Positions 27,705 to 36,594 of a stretch of DNA of 64,000 nucleotides are shown piece after piece; the stretch's first letter is position 1; each line of letters starts with the position of its first letter. The notes under the pieces are model-generated. The model did not search any database, had not been told where the DNA came from, and was given only the letters and a program-made list of their open reading frames with translations. The stretch comes from Staphylococcus sp. (GTDB taxonomy: Bacteria > Bacteroidota > Bacteroidia > Bacteroidales > Muribaculaceae). The position numbers were made by a program, and so were the translations under genes. Location of the stretch: positions 1,996,662 through 2,060,661 of the forward strand of contig JAMPDC010000001.1 of the NCBI GenBank assembly GCA_023665865.1, read 5' to 3'.

Positions 27705-29895
27705 CTTTAACGCCTTTTACTGTTTTGATTTTCTTGATGAGATTGTTGAGCGCGGCGGTGTCGCTGATACCGACCACGATGAAACCGGAAAAAATTCCGT
27801 CGGAGGAGTCGATTGATATATTGCGCATCGTGACATCCTTCTCCTTGTTGATGATGGAGGTGATATTGGTGACAATGCTGATGTCATCGTTGCCTACAAT
27901 GCGTAGAGTAGCGGCGAAACGCGAGCCGACTTTGCCCGACCAACGTGTGCGGATGACACGGTAGGGATATTTATAGCGGATGTGGGCCGCGTTGGGGCAG
28001 TCGAGTTTGTGGATTTTGATTACACCCTCGGCTGAGACGAAGCCGAAGACATCGTCACCGAAAATCGGGTTGCAGCACTTCGACAACCGGTAGTTTATGC
28101 CTTTTATATTGTCGCCGATGATGAGGATGTCGTCACTTGTCGACTCAGTGCGATCCTGATTTTCGATAAGTTCAAACTCTTCAGCGCTCCTCTTTTCGGT
28201 CTCGGCTTTCTTGTCGGCGTTGTCGAGGAGCTCATATTGTGTTATGACGTCGTTGACGTCAATCAGCTCGTCGCCGATGGCCTTGTAGAAGTCTGTCACG
28301 GTGCGGTAGCCCATCTTCTTGATGGTGCGCATCAGGACGCCTTCCTCGACTTCGATCTTGCGGTTCTTGCATCTGCGCTGCAGGAGTTCTTTGCCGAGTT
28401 CTGCCGAGCGGTTGGCGCGTTCGTTGATGGTCTGGCGGATCTTGTTGCGCGCTTTTGAGGTGACTACGAAGTTGAGCCAGTCCTGTTTGGGGACCTGACC
28501 CGGAGCGGTGGTGACCTCGACAGTGTCGCCGGAATGGAGTTTGTAGTTGAGCTTACGGTTTCGTCCGTTTACCTTGCCGCCTACGCAGGTGCATCCGAGC
28601 TTGGAATGGATGTTGAATGCGAAGTCAAGCACGGTCGCTCCGAGAGGCAGACGATAGAGATCGCCACGGGGGGTGAAGACAAACACCTCCTTGTCGTAGA
28701 GATCCATCTTGAAATTTTTCATCAGCTCGAGCGGGCCGTCGGCTGTCTCCAGGATGTCGCGGATGTTGTTCATCCAGGTATCGAGGTCGCCTTCGCTTTT
28801 GATGCCTTTGTATTTCCAATGGGCGGCGAGACCTTTCTCGGCCACGAGATCCATACGCTTGGTGCGTATCTGCACCTCGACCCATTTGTTGCCCGGACCT
28901 TTGACAGTTGTGTGGAGTGACTCATAGCCATTGCTCTTTGGGATTGAGAGCCAGTCTTTCATACGCGCCGGGTTTGGAATGTACATGTCGGCGACGATCG
29001 AGTAGACGTTCCAACATTCGGCTTTCTCGCGTTCGAGAGGGACGTCGAGGATGACGCGTATGGCAAAGAGATCGTAGATGCCCGAGAGTTCCACCTGTTG
29101 CTTGCGCAGTTTGTTCCAGATGGAATAGATGGACTTGGTGCGTCCCTTTATCTCATATTTGAGACCTGTGGCATCGAGTTTCGCCTTAAGTGGCGCGATG
29201 AAGTCGGCTATGTATGCGTCGCGGGCTACCTTTGTCTCGTTCAGCTCGCGGGCGATGCGTGTATATGTTTCACGTGCGCTATATTTGAGCGACATGTCCT
29301 CGAGTTCACTCTTGATTTTGTATAGGCCGAGACGATGAGCGAGCGGGGCGTAGAGATAGTTGGCTTCAAAGGCTGTGTCAGTGACAAATTTCTCGTCGGG
29401 ATGATGGTTTATGGTGCGCATGAGTGTCAGACGCTCGACAATCATGATGATGATCACGCGGATATCCTCTGCGAATGTCATGAGCAGGCGGCGGAAGTTG
29501 TCGGTCTTCACGACACCCTGTTTTCCGTAGAGGGTCGATACCTTCATGAGACCGTTGACCATGCGGCCCACATCTTCTCCCCATGTTTCCTTTACTTCGT
29601 CGATGGGCATGGAAGCGTCGACACAGAGTCCGTAGACGAGTGTAGCTATGATCATATTTCGGTCCGGCGACACCATCTCACACAGTGTGACCGCTGTGTC
29701 GAGCGAATGGGCCACTTTGTTCAGGCCGTGACGGTCGGTGACGGGCTTGTCGTCCTTGTAAGCCTTGGCGATGGCTCTTTTTATGATTCTGAAGTCAGAA
29801 GGTTGGATTACTTCCGACGAGTCGGAGAGTAATCTGCGTGTCAGATCGATTATTTTAGCCCTCTCTTCGGTTGGAGTCAGGGGAGATTTTTCCAT
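27685..29895 (-). CDS. relA: (p)ppGpp synthetase of the RelA/SpoT family, hydrolase site degenerate
   Basis: 736 residues. The order is HD-like domain (about 45-200), synthetase (about 245-350), TGS (about 400-465), linker and C-terminal ACT (about 660-736). The synthetase looks intact: GRTKSIYSIWNKL, IYDLFAIRVI, SNGYESLHTTV and EVQIRT (340-345), with the charge motif RMKD (311-314, RxKD type). The hydrolase site is lost: the HDxxED core reads YGLCVD (88-93) and the distal D of the DRLHNM motif is Glu154 in VERLTLM. The protein should therefore make (p)ppGpp but not degrade it, implying a separate SpoT-type hydrolase elsewhere in the genome. The symbol reflects this inferred monofunctional role. 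Confidence 0.88.
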   Translation of the reverse strand: MEKSPLTPTEERAKIIDLTRRLLSDSSEVIQPSDFRIIKRAIAKAYKDDKPVTDRHGLNKVAHSLDTAVTLCEMVSPDRNMIIATLVYGLCVDASMPIDEVKETWGEDVGRMVNGLMKVSTLYGKQGVVKTDNFRRLLMTFAEDIRVIIIMIVERLTLMRTINHHPDEKFVTDTAFEANYLYAPLAHRLGLYKIKSELEDMSLKYSARETYTRIARELNETKVARDAYIADFIAPLKAKLDATGLKYEIKGRTKSIYSIWNKLRKQQVELSGIYDLFAIRVILDVPLEREKAECWNVYSIVADMYIPNPARMKDWLSIPKSNGYESLHTTVKGPGNKWVEVQIRTKRMDLVAEKGLAAHWKYKGIKSEGDLDTWMNNIRDILETADGPLELMKNFKMDLYDKEVFVFTPRGDLYRLPLGATVLDFAFNIHSKLGCTCVGGKVNGRNRKLNYKLHSGDTVEVTTAPGQVPKQDWLNFVVTSKARNKIRQTINERANRSAELGKELLQRRCKNRKIEVEEGVLMRTIKKMGYRTVTDFYKAIGDELIDVNDVITQYELLDNADKKAETEKRSAEEFELIENQDRTESTSDDILIIGDNIKGINYRLSKCCNPIFGDDVFGFVSAEGVIKIHKLDCPNAAHIRYKYPYRVIRTRWSGKVGSRFAATLRIVGNDDISIVTNITSIINKEKDVTMRNISIDSSDGIFSGFIVVGISDTAALNNLIKKIKTVKGVKDVERSN

Positions 29896-29978
29896 TGTCG
29901 GTAAGTGTGGTGTGGGGGGTGCAGAGGTTATTATTGTGGGAGGGGTGCCTTAAAGGAATTGGCGGAAGGATCTACCGT

Positions 29979-31289
29979 TCAATCCCGGCGATAGATGCAG
30001 GCACCCACGGAGTTGAGACGGGTGTCGATGTCCTGATAGCCACGGTCGATCTGGTCGATGTTGTCGATTGTCGATACGCCCTTGGCGCTCATGGCCGCGA
30101 TGAGCATGGCGATGCCTGCGCGGATGTCGGGTGAGTGCATCTTGTTGGCTCTGAGAGGTACTTTGTGGTCAAGTCCGATGACTACAGCGCGATGGGGGTC
30201 ACAGAGCATGATCTGGGCACCCATGTCGATGAGCCGGTCAACAAAGAAGAGGCGGCTCTCAAACATTTTTTGATGGATGAGCACACTGCCTTTGCATTGA
30301 GTGGCTGTCACGAGCATGACAGAGAGGAGGTCGGGTGAGAGTCCGGGCCAAGGAGCGTCGGCGATTGTCGGGATTGAACCGTCGAGGTTGGTCTCGATCT
30401 CATAACATTCCTGTGAAGGGATGTAGATGTCGTCGCCACGGCGTTCGAGGTTGATGCCGAGACGCTTGAATGAATCGGGGATGATGCCGAGATTGTCATA
30501 GCTGACATCTTTGATGGTAAGCTCGCTCTGTGTGATGGCTGCCATGCCGATGAAACTGCCTACCTCGATCATGTCGGGAAGAATAGTGTGTTCGGCTCCT
30601 CCGAGCGAGGTGGATCCGGTGATGTGGAGGAGGTTTGAGCCTATGCCTTCAATCTTGACTCCCATTTTGACGAGCATCTTGCAGAGCTGCTGCACGTATG
30701 GCTCGCAGGCGGCGTTGTAGATGGTAGTTGTACCCTCGGCGAGAGCGGCTGCCATGACAATGTTTGCAGTGCCGGTGACTGAGGCTTCGTCGAGGAGCAT
30801 GTAGCACCCCTTGAGGCCATTGACTGTCACAAGATAGTAGGCCTGACGGTCTTCGTTGTATGCGATCATGGCACCGAGTTTCGAGAGTCCGGTAATGTGT
30901 GTGTCGACTTTGCGTCGACCGATCTTGTCGCCTCCCGGTTTGGCGAAGTAGGCCTGACCGAGTCGGGCAAGCAGTGGTCCGACGACGAGTACGGAGCCGC
31001 GGAGCGATGCGCAACGGGCTACGAAGTCGGCGCTTGAGATGTAGTCTTCGTCGAGATCATCGGCCTGAAAGTGGTAGGTGTCTTCGCTGAGTTTCTCGAC
31101 TTTCACTCTCATTGCTTTCAGGAGGTTGATGAGGTTGACCACATCAAGTATATTGGGCACATTGTGGATTATGACCGGTTCGGAAGTTAGAAGGGTAGCG
31201 CAGATTACTTCAAGCGCTTCGTTTTTTGCTCCTTGAGGTCTGATACTGCCACTCAGCCTGTGGCCGCCTTCGATAATATAAGTGCTCAT
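29979..31289 (-). CDS. murA: UDP-N-acetylglucosamine 1-carboxyvinyltransferase
   Basis: 436 residues from ATG 31287-31289 (MSTYIIEGGHRLSGSIRPQGAK). A 24-residue upstream extension is AT-rich leader. MurA moves enolpyruvate from PEP to UDP-GlcNAc, the first committed step of peptidoglycan synthesis. The KNEAL motif (Lys22-Asn23) and RCASLRGSVLVVGPLLAR are conserved. The flexible-loop residue that is Cys115 in E. coli is Asp121 here (PGGDKIGRRKVD), the change known to confer fosfomycin insensitivity. It lies upstream of the Rel gene on the same strand and downstream of murB. Confidence 0.95.
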   Translation of the reverse strand: MSTYIIEGGHRLSGSIRPQGAKNEALEVICATLLTSEPVIIHNVPNILDVVNLINLLKAMRVKVEKLSEDTYHFQADDLDEDYISSADFVARCASLRGSVLVVGPLLARLGQAYFAKPGGDKIGRRKVDTHITGLSKLGAMIAYNEDRQAYYLVTVNGLKGCYMLLDEASVTGTANIVMAAALAEGTTTIYNAACEPYVQQLCKMLVKMGVKIEGIGSNLLHITGSTSLGGAEHTILPDMIEVGSFIGMAAITQSELTIKDVSYDNLGIIPDSFKRLGINLERRGDDIYIPSQECYEIETNLDGSIPTIADAPWPGLSPDLLSVMLVTATQCKGSVLIHQKMFESRLFFVDRLIDMGAQIMLCDPHRAVVIGLDHKVPLRANKMHSPDIRAGIAMLIAAMSAKGVSTIDNIDQIDRGYQDIDTRLNSVGACIYRRD

Positions 31290-31347
31290 GTCGGGATATG
31301 TATAAATAATGGTTGAAACGTTTTCTATTGTTAAAATGCTCGGGAGG

Positions 31348-32373
31348 TCAGATGTGTTCAACCTCCGGCGAAAGAGTTATGCCAAATCTCTCTTTGACAG
31401 AGAGAATGATTTTTTGCTCGAGAGCTATGACTTCGGCCGGAGTCGCCTCCCGGTCGGGATTGACGATGACGAGAGGCTGAAGATGCCACACGGCGACATT
31501 GCCGTCGTCATATCCTTTCCATCCACATTGGTCAATCAGCCATGCGGCGGGAATCTTGTAAGCTCCGTCGACTTTGTAGTTGGGGATATTGATGCCCGGA
31601 TTGTTGGCGCAGAGCTCATGGAAACGCTCGGCCGGAATGACGGGGTTCTTGAAGAAGCTACCTGCGCTGGGGACTGTAGCCGGGTTGGGGAGTTTGGTAT
31701 TGCGGATGCTTATGACTGCTTTACGGATGTCGGCCGGGGCCAGATTGTCAGTATTTCGGTCGCTGAAATGTGATGCCAGGGCCGGATATGAGAGGTTGGG
31801 ACTATGGATAGGGGTCAGGCGGTAGTCGACAGCGTGGATGATATAGCGCTTCTGCTCGTCGGGATGCTTGAAAAGGGAATTCCTGTATGCAAACATGCAG
31901 TCGGCGTTGTCAAATGTCACAAAGTCGTGCTCGACTTCGTCGAAAGCATAGACTCTGACAATCGCATCGCAGGCTTCTGTCCCGTAGGCTCCGACATTCT
32001 GCACGGCCGACGCGCCGACCTCGCCGGGGATGCCCGACAGGTTTTCAACTCCCCACAGGCCTCGTTGGCAAGCCCAGTCGATGAAGTCGTCCATTGTTTC
32101 TCCGGCGCCCACATGAACGATGATTTCTTCGGCAGATTCGCTGACGATATCTATTCCTTTTATTGCACTGTGAAGCACCACTCCAGGGAAATCGCCGGTG
32201 AAGAGCAGGTTGCTGCCGGCCCCGATGTGGAATTTGCCGATGTCTTTACGGATGGAAGATATGACAAAGGGAATATCGTCGGCGGAAGTATATTCCATAA
32301 AAATCCCACATTTGACTTTCATCGCAAATGTGTTGCGGTCGGTGAGGTCATAGTTGTCAATCGAAGTAATCAT
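31348..32373 (-). CDS. murB: UDP-N-acetylenolpyruvoylglucosamine reductase
   Basis: 341 residues. This FAD/NADPH enzyme reduces the MurA product to UDP-MurNAc. It shows the FAD-binding stretch GAGSNLLFTGDFPGVVLH, ENLSGIPGEVGASAVQNVGAYG, YRNSLFK (catalytic-region Tyr/Ser), GSFFKNPVI and the C-terminal Glu region TPAEVIALEQKI. This is the shorter-loop type I-like architecture of about 340 residues. It lies 58 bp upstream of murA on the same strand, so the two consecutive pathway steps are co-encoded. A -7 candidate TAAATTTG (minus) lies at 32438-32445. Confidence 0.95.
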   Translation of the reverse strand: MITSIDNYDLTDRNTFAMKVKCGIFMEYTSADDIPFVISSIRKDIGKFHIGAGSNLLFTGDFPGVVLHSAIKGIDIVSESAEEIIVHVGAGETMDDFIDWACQRGLWGVENLSGIPGEVGASAVQNVGAYGTEACDAIVRVYAFDEVEHDFVTFDNADCMFAYRNSLFKHPDEQKRYIIHAVDYRLTPIHSPNLSYPALASHFSDRNTDNLAPADIRKAVISIRNTKLPNPATVPSAGSFFKNPVIPAERFHELCANNPGINIPNYKVDGAYKIPAAWLIDQCGWKGYDDGNVAVWHLQPLVIVNPDREATPAEVIALEQKIILSVKERFGITLSPEVEHI

Positions 32374-32638
32374 GATTCAGTGTCAGTTAGCTTTTGAGAC
32401 TTATCCGGAGAGCCAAGCCTGTTGCAAATTCAATCCACAAATTTAGCAAAAATTTTAGATTAACTGTTAAGTATCGCTATGAAATTTGTGAAATATGGGC
32501 ACGTCTGACGTTGAAAAGCCGATTGCAGGTGAGCTCGGTGAATATTTTGGCGGGAGAGAGGAGGGAGTTCGGGATAAAAATTGTAATTTTGACGTCGGAA
32601 ATTCAGAAATAGGAAAAATCATAAAACAAACAAAAGAT

Positions 32639-32935
32639 ATGGTCAAGCATATAGTCAGCTTCAAGCTTAGCGGCACCAATGAGGAGCGCCGTGAAGTGGC
32701 GGAACGTTTCAAACGCGCATTGCTCGAACTACCTTCGCAGATTGATGTGCTCCAGTCAATGGAGGTCGGTATCAATGAGAATCCCGCAGAGGATTGGGAT
32801 GTGGTCCTCACAGCTATTGTGCCCGAGATGAAAGATGTGGAGATCTATGCCAAGCATCCGGCCCATGTTGCCGCTGCCGGGCTGCTCGCCGGTCACAAGG
32901 AGGCGCGTGCATGCGTTGACTATTATTTCGCATAA
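32639..32935 (+). CDS. Dabb-family (stress-responsive A/B barrel) small protein
   Basis: 98 residues from ATG 32639 (MVKHIVSFKLSGT). The 48-residue upstream extension has no homology features and overlaps the murB promoter. The fold is a dimeric alpha/beta barrel: MVKHIVSFKL, then a helix of Arg/Glu residues, LPSQIDVLQSMEVGINE, WDVVLTAIVPEMKDVEIYAKHPAHV. The HP-H motif in AKHPAHVAAAG is typical. The molecular function of this family in bacteria is undefined. It precedes a HAD hydrolase gene by 27 bp. Confidence 0.85.
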   Translation: MVKHIVSFKLSGTNEERREVAERFKRALLELPSQIDVLQSMEVGINENPAEDWDVVLTAIVPEMKDVEIYAKHPAHVAAAGLLAGHKEARACVDYYFA

Positions 32936-32962
32936 GTAGAAATTTATAAATACAGCTGATCC

Positions 32963-33595
32963 ATGGTGGTGGCATTTGACCTTGACGATACTCTGTTTCC
33001 GGAAATGGAATATGTGAGATCGGCATATAGGGAAATTGCGCGTCACTATGGTCTCAGTCTGCTCGCGCCGATGATGGCCGCCTCCACTCCGCGTGAGGCT
33101 TTCGACGCGACAGGGCTTCCTGTTGATGAGGTGTTGGATGTCTACAGGACTCATCGTCCCGACATCCGGTTGCCTTGGCTGTCACTCTACGTTTTGGCTT
33201 CGCTTAAAAATAAGGGAGTGGCGATGGCCCTGGTGACGGATGGACGTAGTGTGACGCAACGCCACAAGATTGAGGCTTTGGGGTTGGAACGCTTTATTGA
33301 CAAAGATCAGATTTATATCTCTGAGGAAGTTGGTTCGGAGAAGATGGGTGGCGAAGCGTTCATGAGGATTATGGACAGGTATGGTGAGGGGGAAAGATAT
33401 ATGTATGTTGGCGACAATCCGGCCAAAGATTTTGTTGCTGGCAATCGTTTGGGGTGGGAGACTGTCTGTCTGCTTGCAGGAGCGGGAGGAGAGAATATTT
33501 TTAGTCAAGAATGTGCTAAATTTTCTCAAGAATATCAACCAGAAAAAATTATTACTAATATCTGCGAGTTGCTTGGAATTGTTGACTTTGATTAG
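32963..33595 (+). CDS. HAD-superfamily hydrolase
   Basis: 210 residues. Motif I is FDLDDTLFPE (nucleophile Asp6, acid Asp8), motif II is LVTDGRS, motif III is a Lys in GSEKMGGEAF, and motif IV is YVGDNPAKDF. A helical cap lies between motifs I and II, fitting subfamily I phosphatases. The substrate is not predictable. The last 30 residues (from about FSQECAKFSQ) have AT-rich codons unlike the rest. Followed by an AT-rich non-coding stretch. Confidence 0.85.
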   Translation: MVVAFDLDDTLFPEMEYVRSAYREIARHYGLSLLAPMMAASTPREAFDATGLPVDEVLDVYRTHRPDIRLPWLSLYVLASLKNKGVAMALVTDGRSVTQRHKIEALGLERFIDKDQIYISEEVGSEKMGGEAFMRIMDRYGEGERYMYVGDNPAKDFVAGNRLGWETVCLLAGAGGENIFSQECAKFSQEYQPEKIITNICELLGIVDFD

Positions 33596-33603
33596 TGAGG
33601 CGG

Positions 33604-33753
33604 TTTTGGAAGTTTCCCAAAATGTAAAGTTATATTACTGATATATAGTTTAATAATGATTTTTGGTGCTCTAAAAGTTTTCCAAAATTAAAATTTTTAA
33701 GAAATAATTTTTGAAATTGTTGTTGGAACTTTGTAGAGTTATCTGTAACTTTG
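33604..33753 (+). promoter_or_regulatory. nrdD promoter with two TTTTGG/CCAAAA dyads
   Basis: A -33-type TTG (33723-33725) is separated by 20 bp from the -7 element TAACTTTG (33746-33753), an ideal match to the Bacteroidetes housekeeping promoter, about 100 bp before the nrdD ATG. Upstream are two similar dyads: TTTTGG 33604-33609 with CCAAAA 33617-33622, and TTTTGG 33661-33666 with CCAAAA 33682-33687. Both lie in near-repeats of AGTTTYCCAAAAT. They could be operator sites or, for the first, a weak terminator of the HAD gene. Confidence 0.65.
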
Positions 33754-33856
33754 CCGTCGCTTTCGCGTTTGAGAAAACCATTGTTTCCAACCGGGCGACA
33801 GATCAAAAATTTAACATTAAAAACAAACTATCCCCCCTAAAAAATCCCCTCACGTC

Positions 33857-36064
33857 ATGATACAGACTGTTGTAAAGCGCGACGGACGCATCGTCGGTTA
33901 TAATGAAGAGAAAATCAAAGCTGCTATCCGCAAGGCTATGCTCACCACTGAGATGGGTGAGGACGAAGCGCTCATTTCGCGTATTACAGACCGTATCGGC
34001 ATGATCGGCAGTGACCAGATGACTGTCGAGGAGATTCAGGACCGTGTTGAGTTGGAATTGATGAAGTCGCCACGTAAGGAAGTGGCCAAGCGCTATATCG
34101 CATACCGCGATCAACGTTCGATAGCCCGTCGTGCGAAGACACGCGACATGTTTATTGAGATAATCGAGGCCAAGAGCAACGATATCACGCGCGAGAACGC
34201 CAACATGAACACCGATTCTCCCGCCGGAATGATGATGAAATTCGCCAGTGAGACTACCAAGCCTTTCGTCGATGACTATCTGCTTTCGGCCGAGGCGAGA
34301 GAGGCGGTGCAGAGCGGCTATCTGCATATTCATGACAAAGACTATTATCCGACCAAGAGTCTCACATGTGTGCAACATCCCCTCGACCGAATCCTGAAAT
34401 ATGGTTTCATCGCCGGACATGGTGAGTCGCGTCCTGCAAAGCGCATCGAGACGGCAAGTATCATCGGTTGCATCTCGCTTGAGACCGCTCAAAATGAGAT
34501 GCACGGTGGTCAGGCTATCCCGGCTTTTGATTTCTATCTTGCTCCATTTGTCCGCTCCTCATTCATCGAGGAGGTCAAGAAGCTTGAAGAACTCAATGGC
34601 GAGGATCTTTCGGCGCTCTACAATATTGATATCGACGACTATCTAAAGAAGCCTCTTGATGGGCTCAAAGGCGAGCAACGTTGGTTGCAACATGCGGTCA
34701 ACCAGACTGTCAGCCGTGTGCATCAGGCAATGGAAGCGTTTATCCACAACATGAACACCATTCATTCGCGTGGAGGCAATCAGGTCGTGTTCAGCTCAAT
34801 CAATTATGGTACCGATACTTCGGCCGAGGGTCGTTGCATCATTCGTGAGCTCCTCAATTCTACCTATGAAGGTGTAGGCAATGGTGCTACAGCTATTTTC
34901 CCTATCCAGATCTGGAAAAAGAAGCGCGGTGTAAGCTATCTGCCCGAAGACCGCAACTATGACCTCTATAAACTTGCGTGCAAAGTGACAGCACGTCGTT
35001 TTTTTCCCAACTTTGTCAACCTCGACGCAACGTTTAACCAGCATGAGAAATGGGATGCGAATGATCCCGAACGCTATAAATATGAGGTGGCAACAATGGG
35101 GTGCCGTACACGAGTGTTTGAAAACCGTTTCGGAGAGAAAACATCCATAGGCCGTGGCAACATCAGCTTCTCGACTATCAATATAGTGCGTCTCGCCATC
35201 GAGTGCATGAATATTGTCGACCAGGAAGAACGTATAGCTAAATTTTTCACAAAACTTGACGAGGTGCTTGACATCACTGCCCGTCAGCTCTGTGACCGCT
35301 TCGATTTCCAGAAGACGGCTATGGCAAAGCAGTTTCCGCTGTTGATGTCGCGCCTTTGGAATGGTGCTGAAAACCTCAAACCCACCGACACTATCGAGAG
35401 TGTCATCAATCAAGGCACCCTTGGCATCGGTTTCATCGGACTCGCCGAGTGTCTCATCGCCCTTGTCGGCAAGCATCACGGTGAGAGCGAAGAGGCTCAG
35501 AAGTTAGGTCTGCGCATCGTCTCACACATGCGCTCGCGTGTCAATGACTACAGTGAGAAGTATCAGCACAACTTCTCCGTGCTCGCCACTCCAGCCGAAG
35601 GCCTCTCCGGTAAGTTTACTTCGAGAGACAGAAAGTCGTTTGGCGTCATCCCCGGCATCACCGACAAGATCTATTACACCAATTCCAACCATGTCCCTGT
35701 CTACTATCATTGCTCGCCGCGCCACAAGGCAAAGGTGGAGGCTCCGTATCATGAGCTCACCGGTGGCGGACATATATTCTATGTAGAGATCGATGGCGAT
35801 GCGACCCACAATCCAAAGGCCATCTCCGACATCGTGGATCTGATGGATAAATACAATATAGGATACGGTTCCGTCAATCACAACCGCAACCGCTGCATGG
35901 ATTGCGGATATGAGGATGCCCAGGAGTCGCTGACTGAATGTCCGCATTGCCACAGCCATAACATAGACAGCATACAGCGCATCACCGGTTATCTCGTCGG
36001 AACGACTGACCGCTGGAACAATGCCAAGCTTGCTGAACTCAATGACCGTATAGTCCATAAATAA
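33857..36064 (+). CDS. nrdD: Anaerobic (class III) ribonucleoside-triphosphate reductase
   Basis: 735 residues. This glycyl-radical enzyme makes dNTPs without oxygen. An N-terminal ATP-cone (about 1-95: VVKRDGRIVGYNEEKIKAAIRKAM) gives dATP/ATP allostery. The core has the substrate and Cys motifs (VQHPLDRILKYGF, FSSINYGTDTSAEGR). The C-terminal zinc site is CMDCGY...CPHCH, and the glycyl-radical loop is RITGYLVGT. It is followed by its activase nrdG after 22 bp. A long AT-rich leader with a consensus promoter precedes it. Fits an obligate anaerobe. Confidence 0.96.
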   Translation: MIQTVVKRDGRIVGYNEEKIKAAIRKAMLTTEMGEDEALISRITDRIGMIGSDQMTVEEIQDRVELELMKSPRKEVAKRYIAYRDQRSIARRAKTRDMFIEIIEAKSNDITRENANMNTDSPAGMMMKFASETTKPFVDDYLLSAEAREAVQSGYLHIHDKDYYPTKSLTCVQHPLDRILKYGFIAGHGESRPAKRIETASIIGCISLETAQNEMHGGQAIPAFDFYLAPFVRSSFIEEVKKLEELNGEDLSALYNIDIDDYLKKPLDGLKGEQRWLQHAVNQTVSRVHQAMEAFIHNMNTIHSRGGNQVVFSSINYGTDTSAEGRCIIRELLNSTYEGVGNGATAIFPIQIWKKKRGVSYLPEDRNYDLYKLACKVTARRFFPNFVNLDATFNQHEKWDANDPERYKYEVATMGCRTRVFENRFGEKTSIGRGNISFSTINIVRLAIECMNIVDQEERIAKFFTKLDEVLDITARQLCDRFDFQKTAMAKQFPLLMSRLWNGAENLKPTDTIESVINQGTLGIGFIGLAECLIALVGKHHGESEEAQKLGLRIVSHMRSRVNDYSEKYQHNFSVLATPAEGLSGKFTSRDRKSFGVIPGITDKIYYTNSNHVPVYYHCSPRHKAKVEAPYHELTGGGHIFYVEIDGDATHNPKAISDIVDLMDKYNIGYGSVNHNRNRCMDCGYEDAQESLTECPHCHSHNIDSIQRITGYLVGTTDRWNNAKLAELNDRIVHK

Positions 36065-36086
36065 ATTCACTGTCTAATACTCGACA

Positions 36087-36563
36087 ATGAGAATACTTGA
36101 TATAGTTCCCGGGACGTCGGTTGACGGCCCGGGACTTCGTACTGCCATCTATTTTGCCGGCTGTTCACATCAGTGTCCCGGTTGCCACAATCCTCAGTCG
36201 TGGGACTTCGACGGAGGAAGGGAGATGAGCGTTGAGGAGATAGCCGGCATTGTGAAGGAGCATGATTTTGATGTCACTTTCACAGGGGGCGATCCTCTCT
36301 ATCACGCTGCGGATCTGCTACCGCTTGCCGTTGAGATTGCGAAACTTGGTAAGAGTATCTGGTGTTACACCGGATTCAGATATGAGGAGGTGGTGAAGTT
36401 TGCCGGAGTCAGACCTCTGCTGCCATATATCGAGGTGCTTGTCGACGGGCCTTTTGTCGAGGAGCTGCGCGATGTCCATCTGCTGTTTCGCGGGTCGGCA
36501 AACCAGCGGTTGGTAGATATAAAAAAAAGCACTCCCGATTCCGTGGTGGAATGGGAGTGGTGA
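36087..36563 (+). CDS. nrdG: Anaerobic ribonucleotide reductase activating protein (radical SAM)
   Basis: 158 residues. The CxxxCxxC cluster motif is AGCSHQCPGCHNP (Cys26, Cys30, Cys33), coordinating the 4Fe-4S that cleaves SAM to generate the glycyl radical on NrdD. PGTSVDGPGLR at the N-terminus and TFTGGDPL are typical of the activase family. The final codons, including the stop, form one arm of the terminator used by the convergent mla operon, so the C-terminus SVVEWEW is constrained by RNA structure. Confidence 0.95.
   Translation: MRILDIVPGTSVDGPGLRTAIYFAGCSHQCPGCHNPQSWDFDGGREMSVEEIAGIVKEHDFDVTFTGGDPLYHAADLLPLAVEIAKLGKSIWCYTGFRYEEVVKFAGVRPLLPYIEVLVDGPFVEELRDVHLLFRGSANQRLVDIKKSTPDSVVEWEW
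36530..36559 (-). terminator. Minus-strand terminator embedded in the 3' end of nrdG
   Basis: CACTCCCGATTCC (36530-36542) pairs with GGAATGGGAGTG (36548-36559) with a single bulged base. On the minus strand the stem is followed by GC and then eight T (36521-36528 read in reverse). The U tract is present only for transcripts from the mla operon, so it should end leftward transcription, not nrdG. Confidence 0.72.
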
Positions 36564-36594
36564 AAAAAATTAGTGGATATAATTTCTAAGGTAA

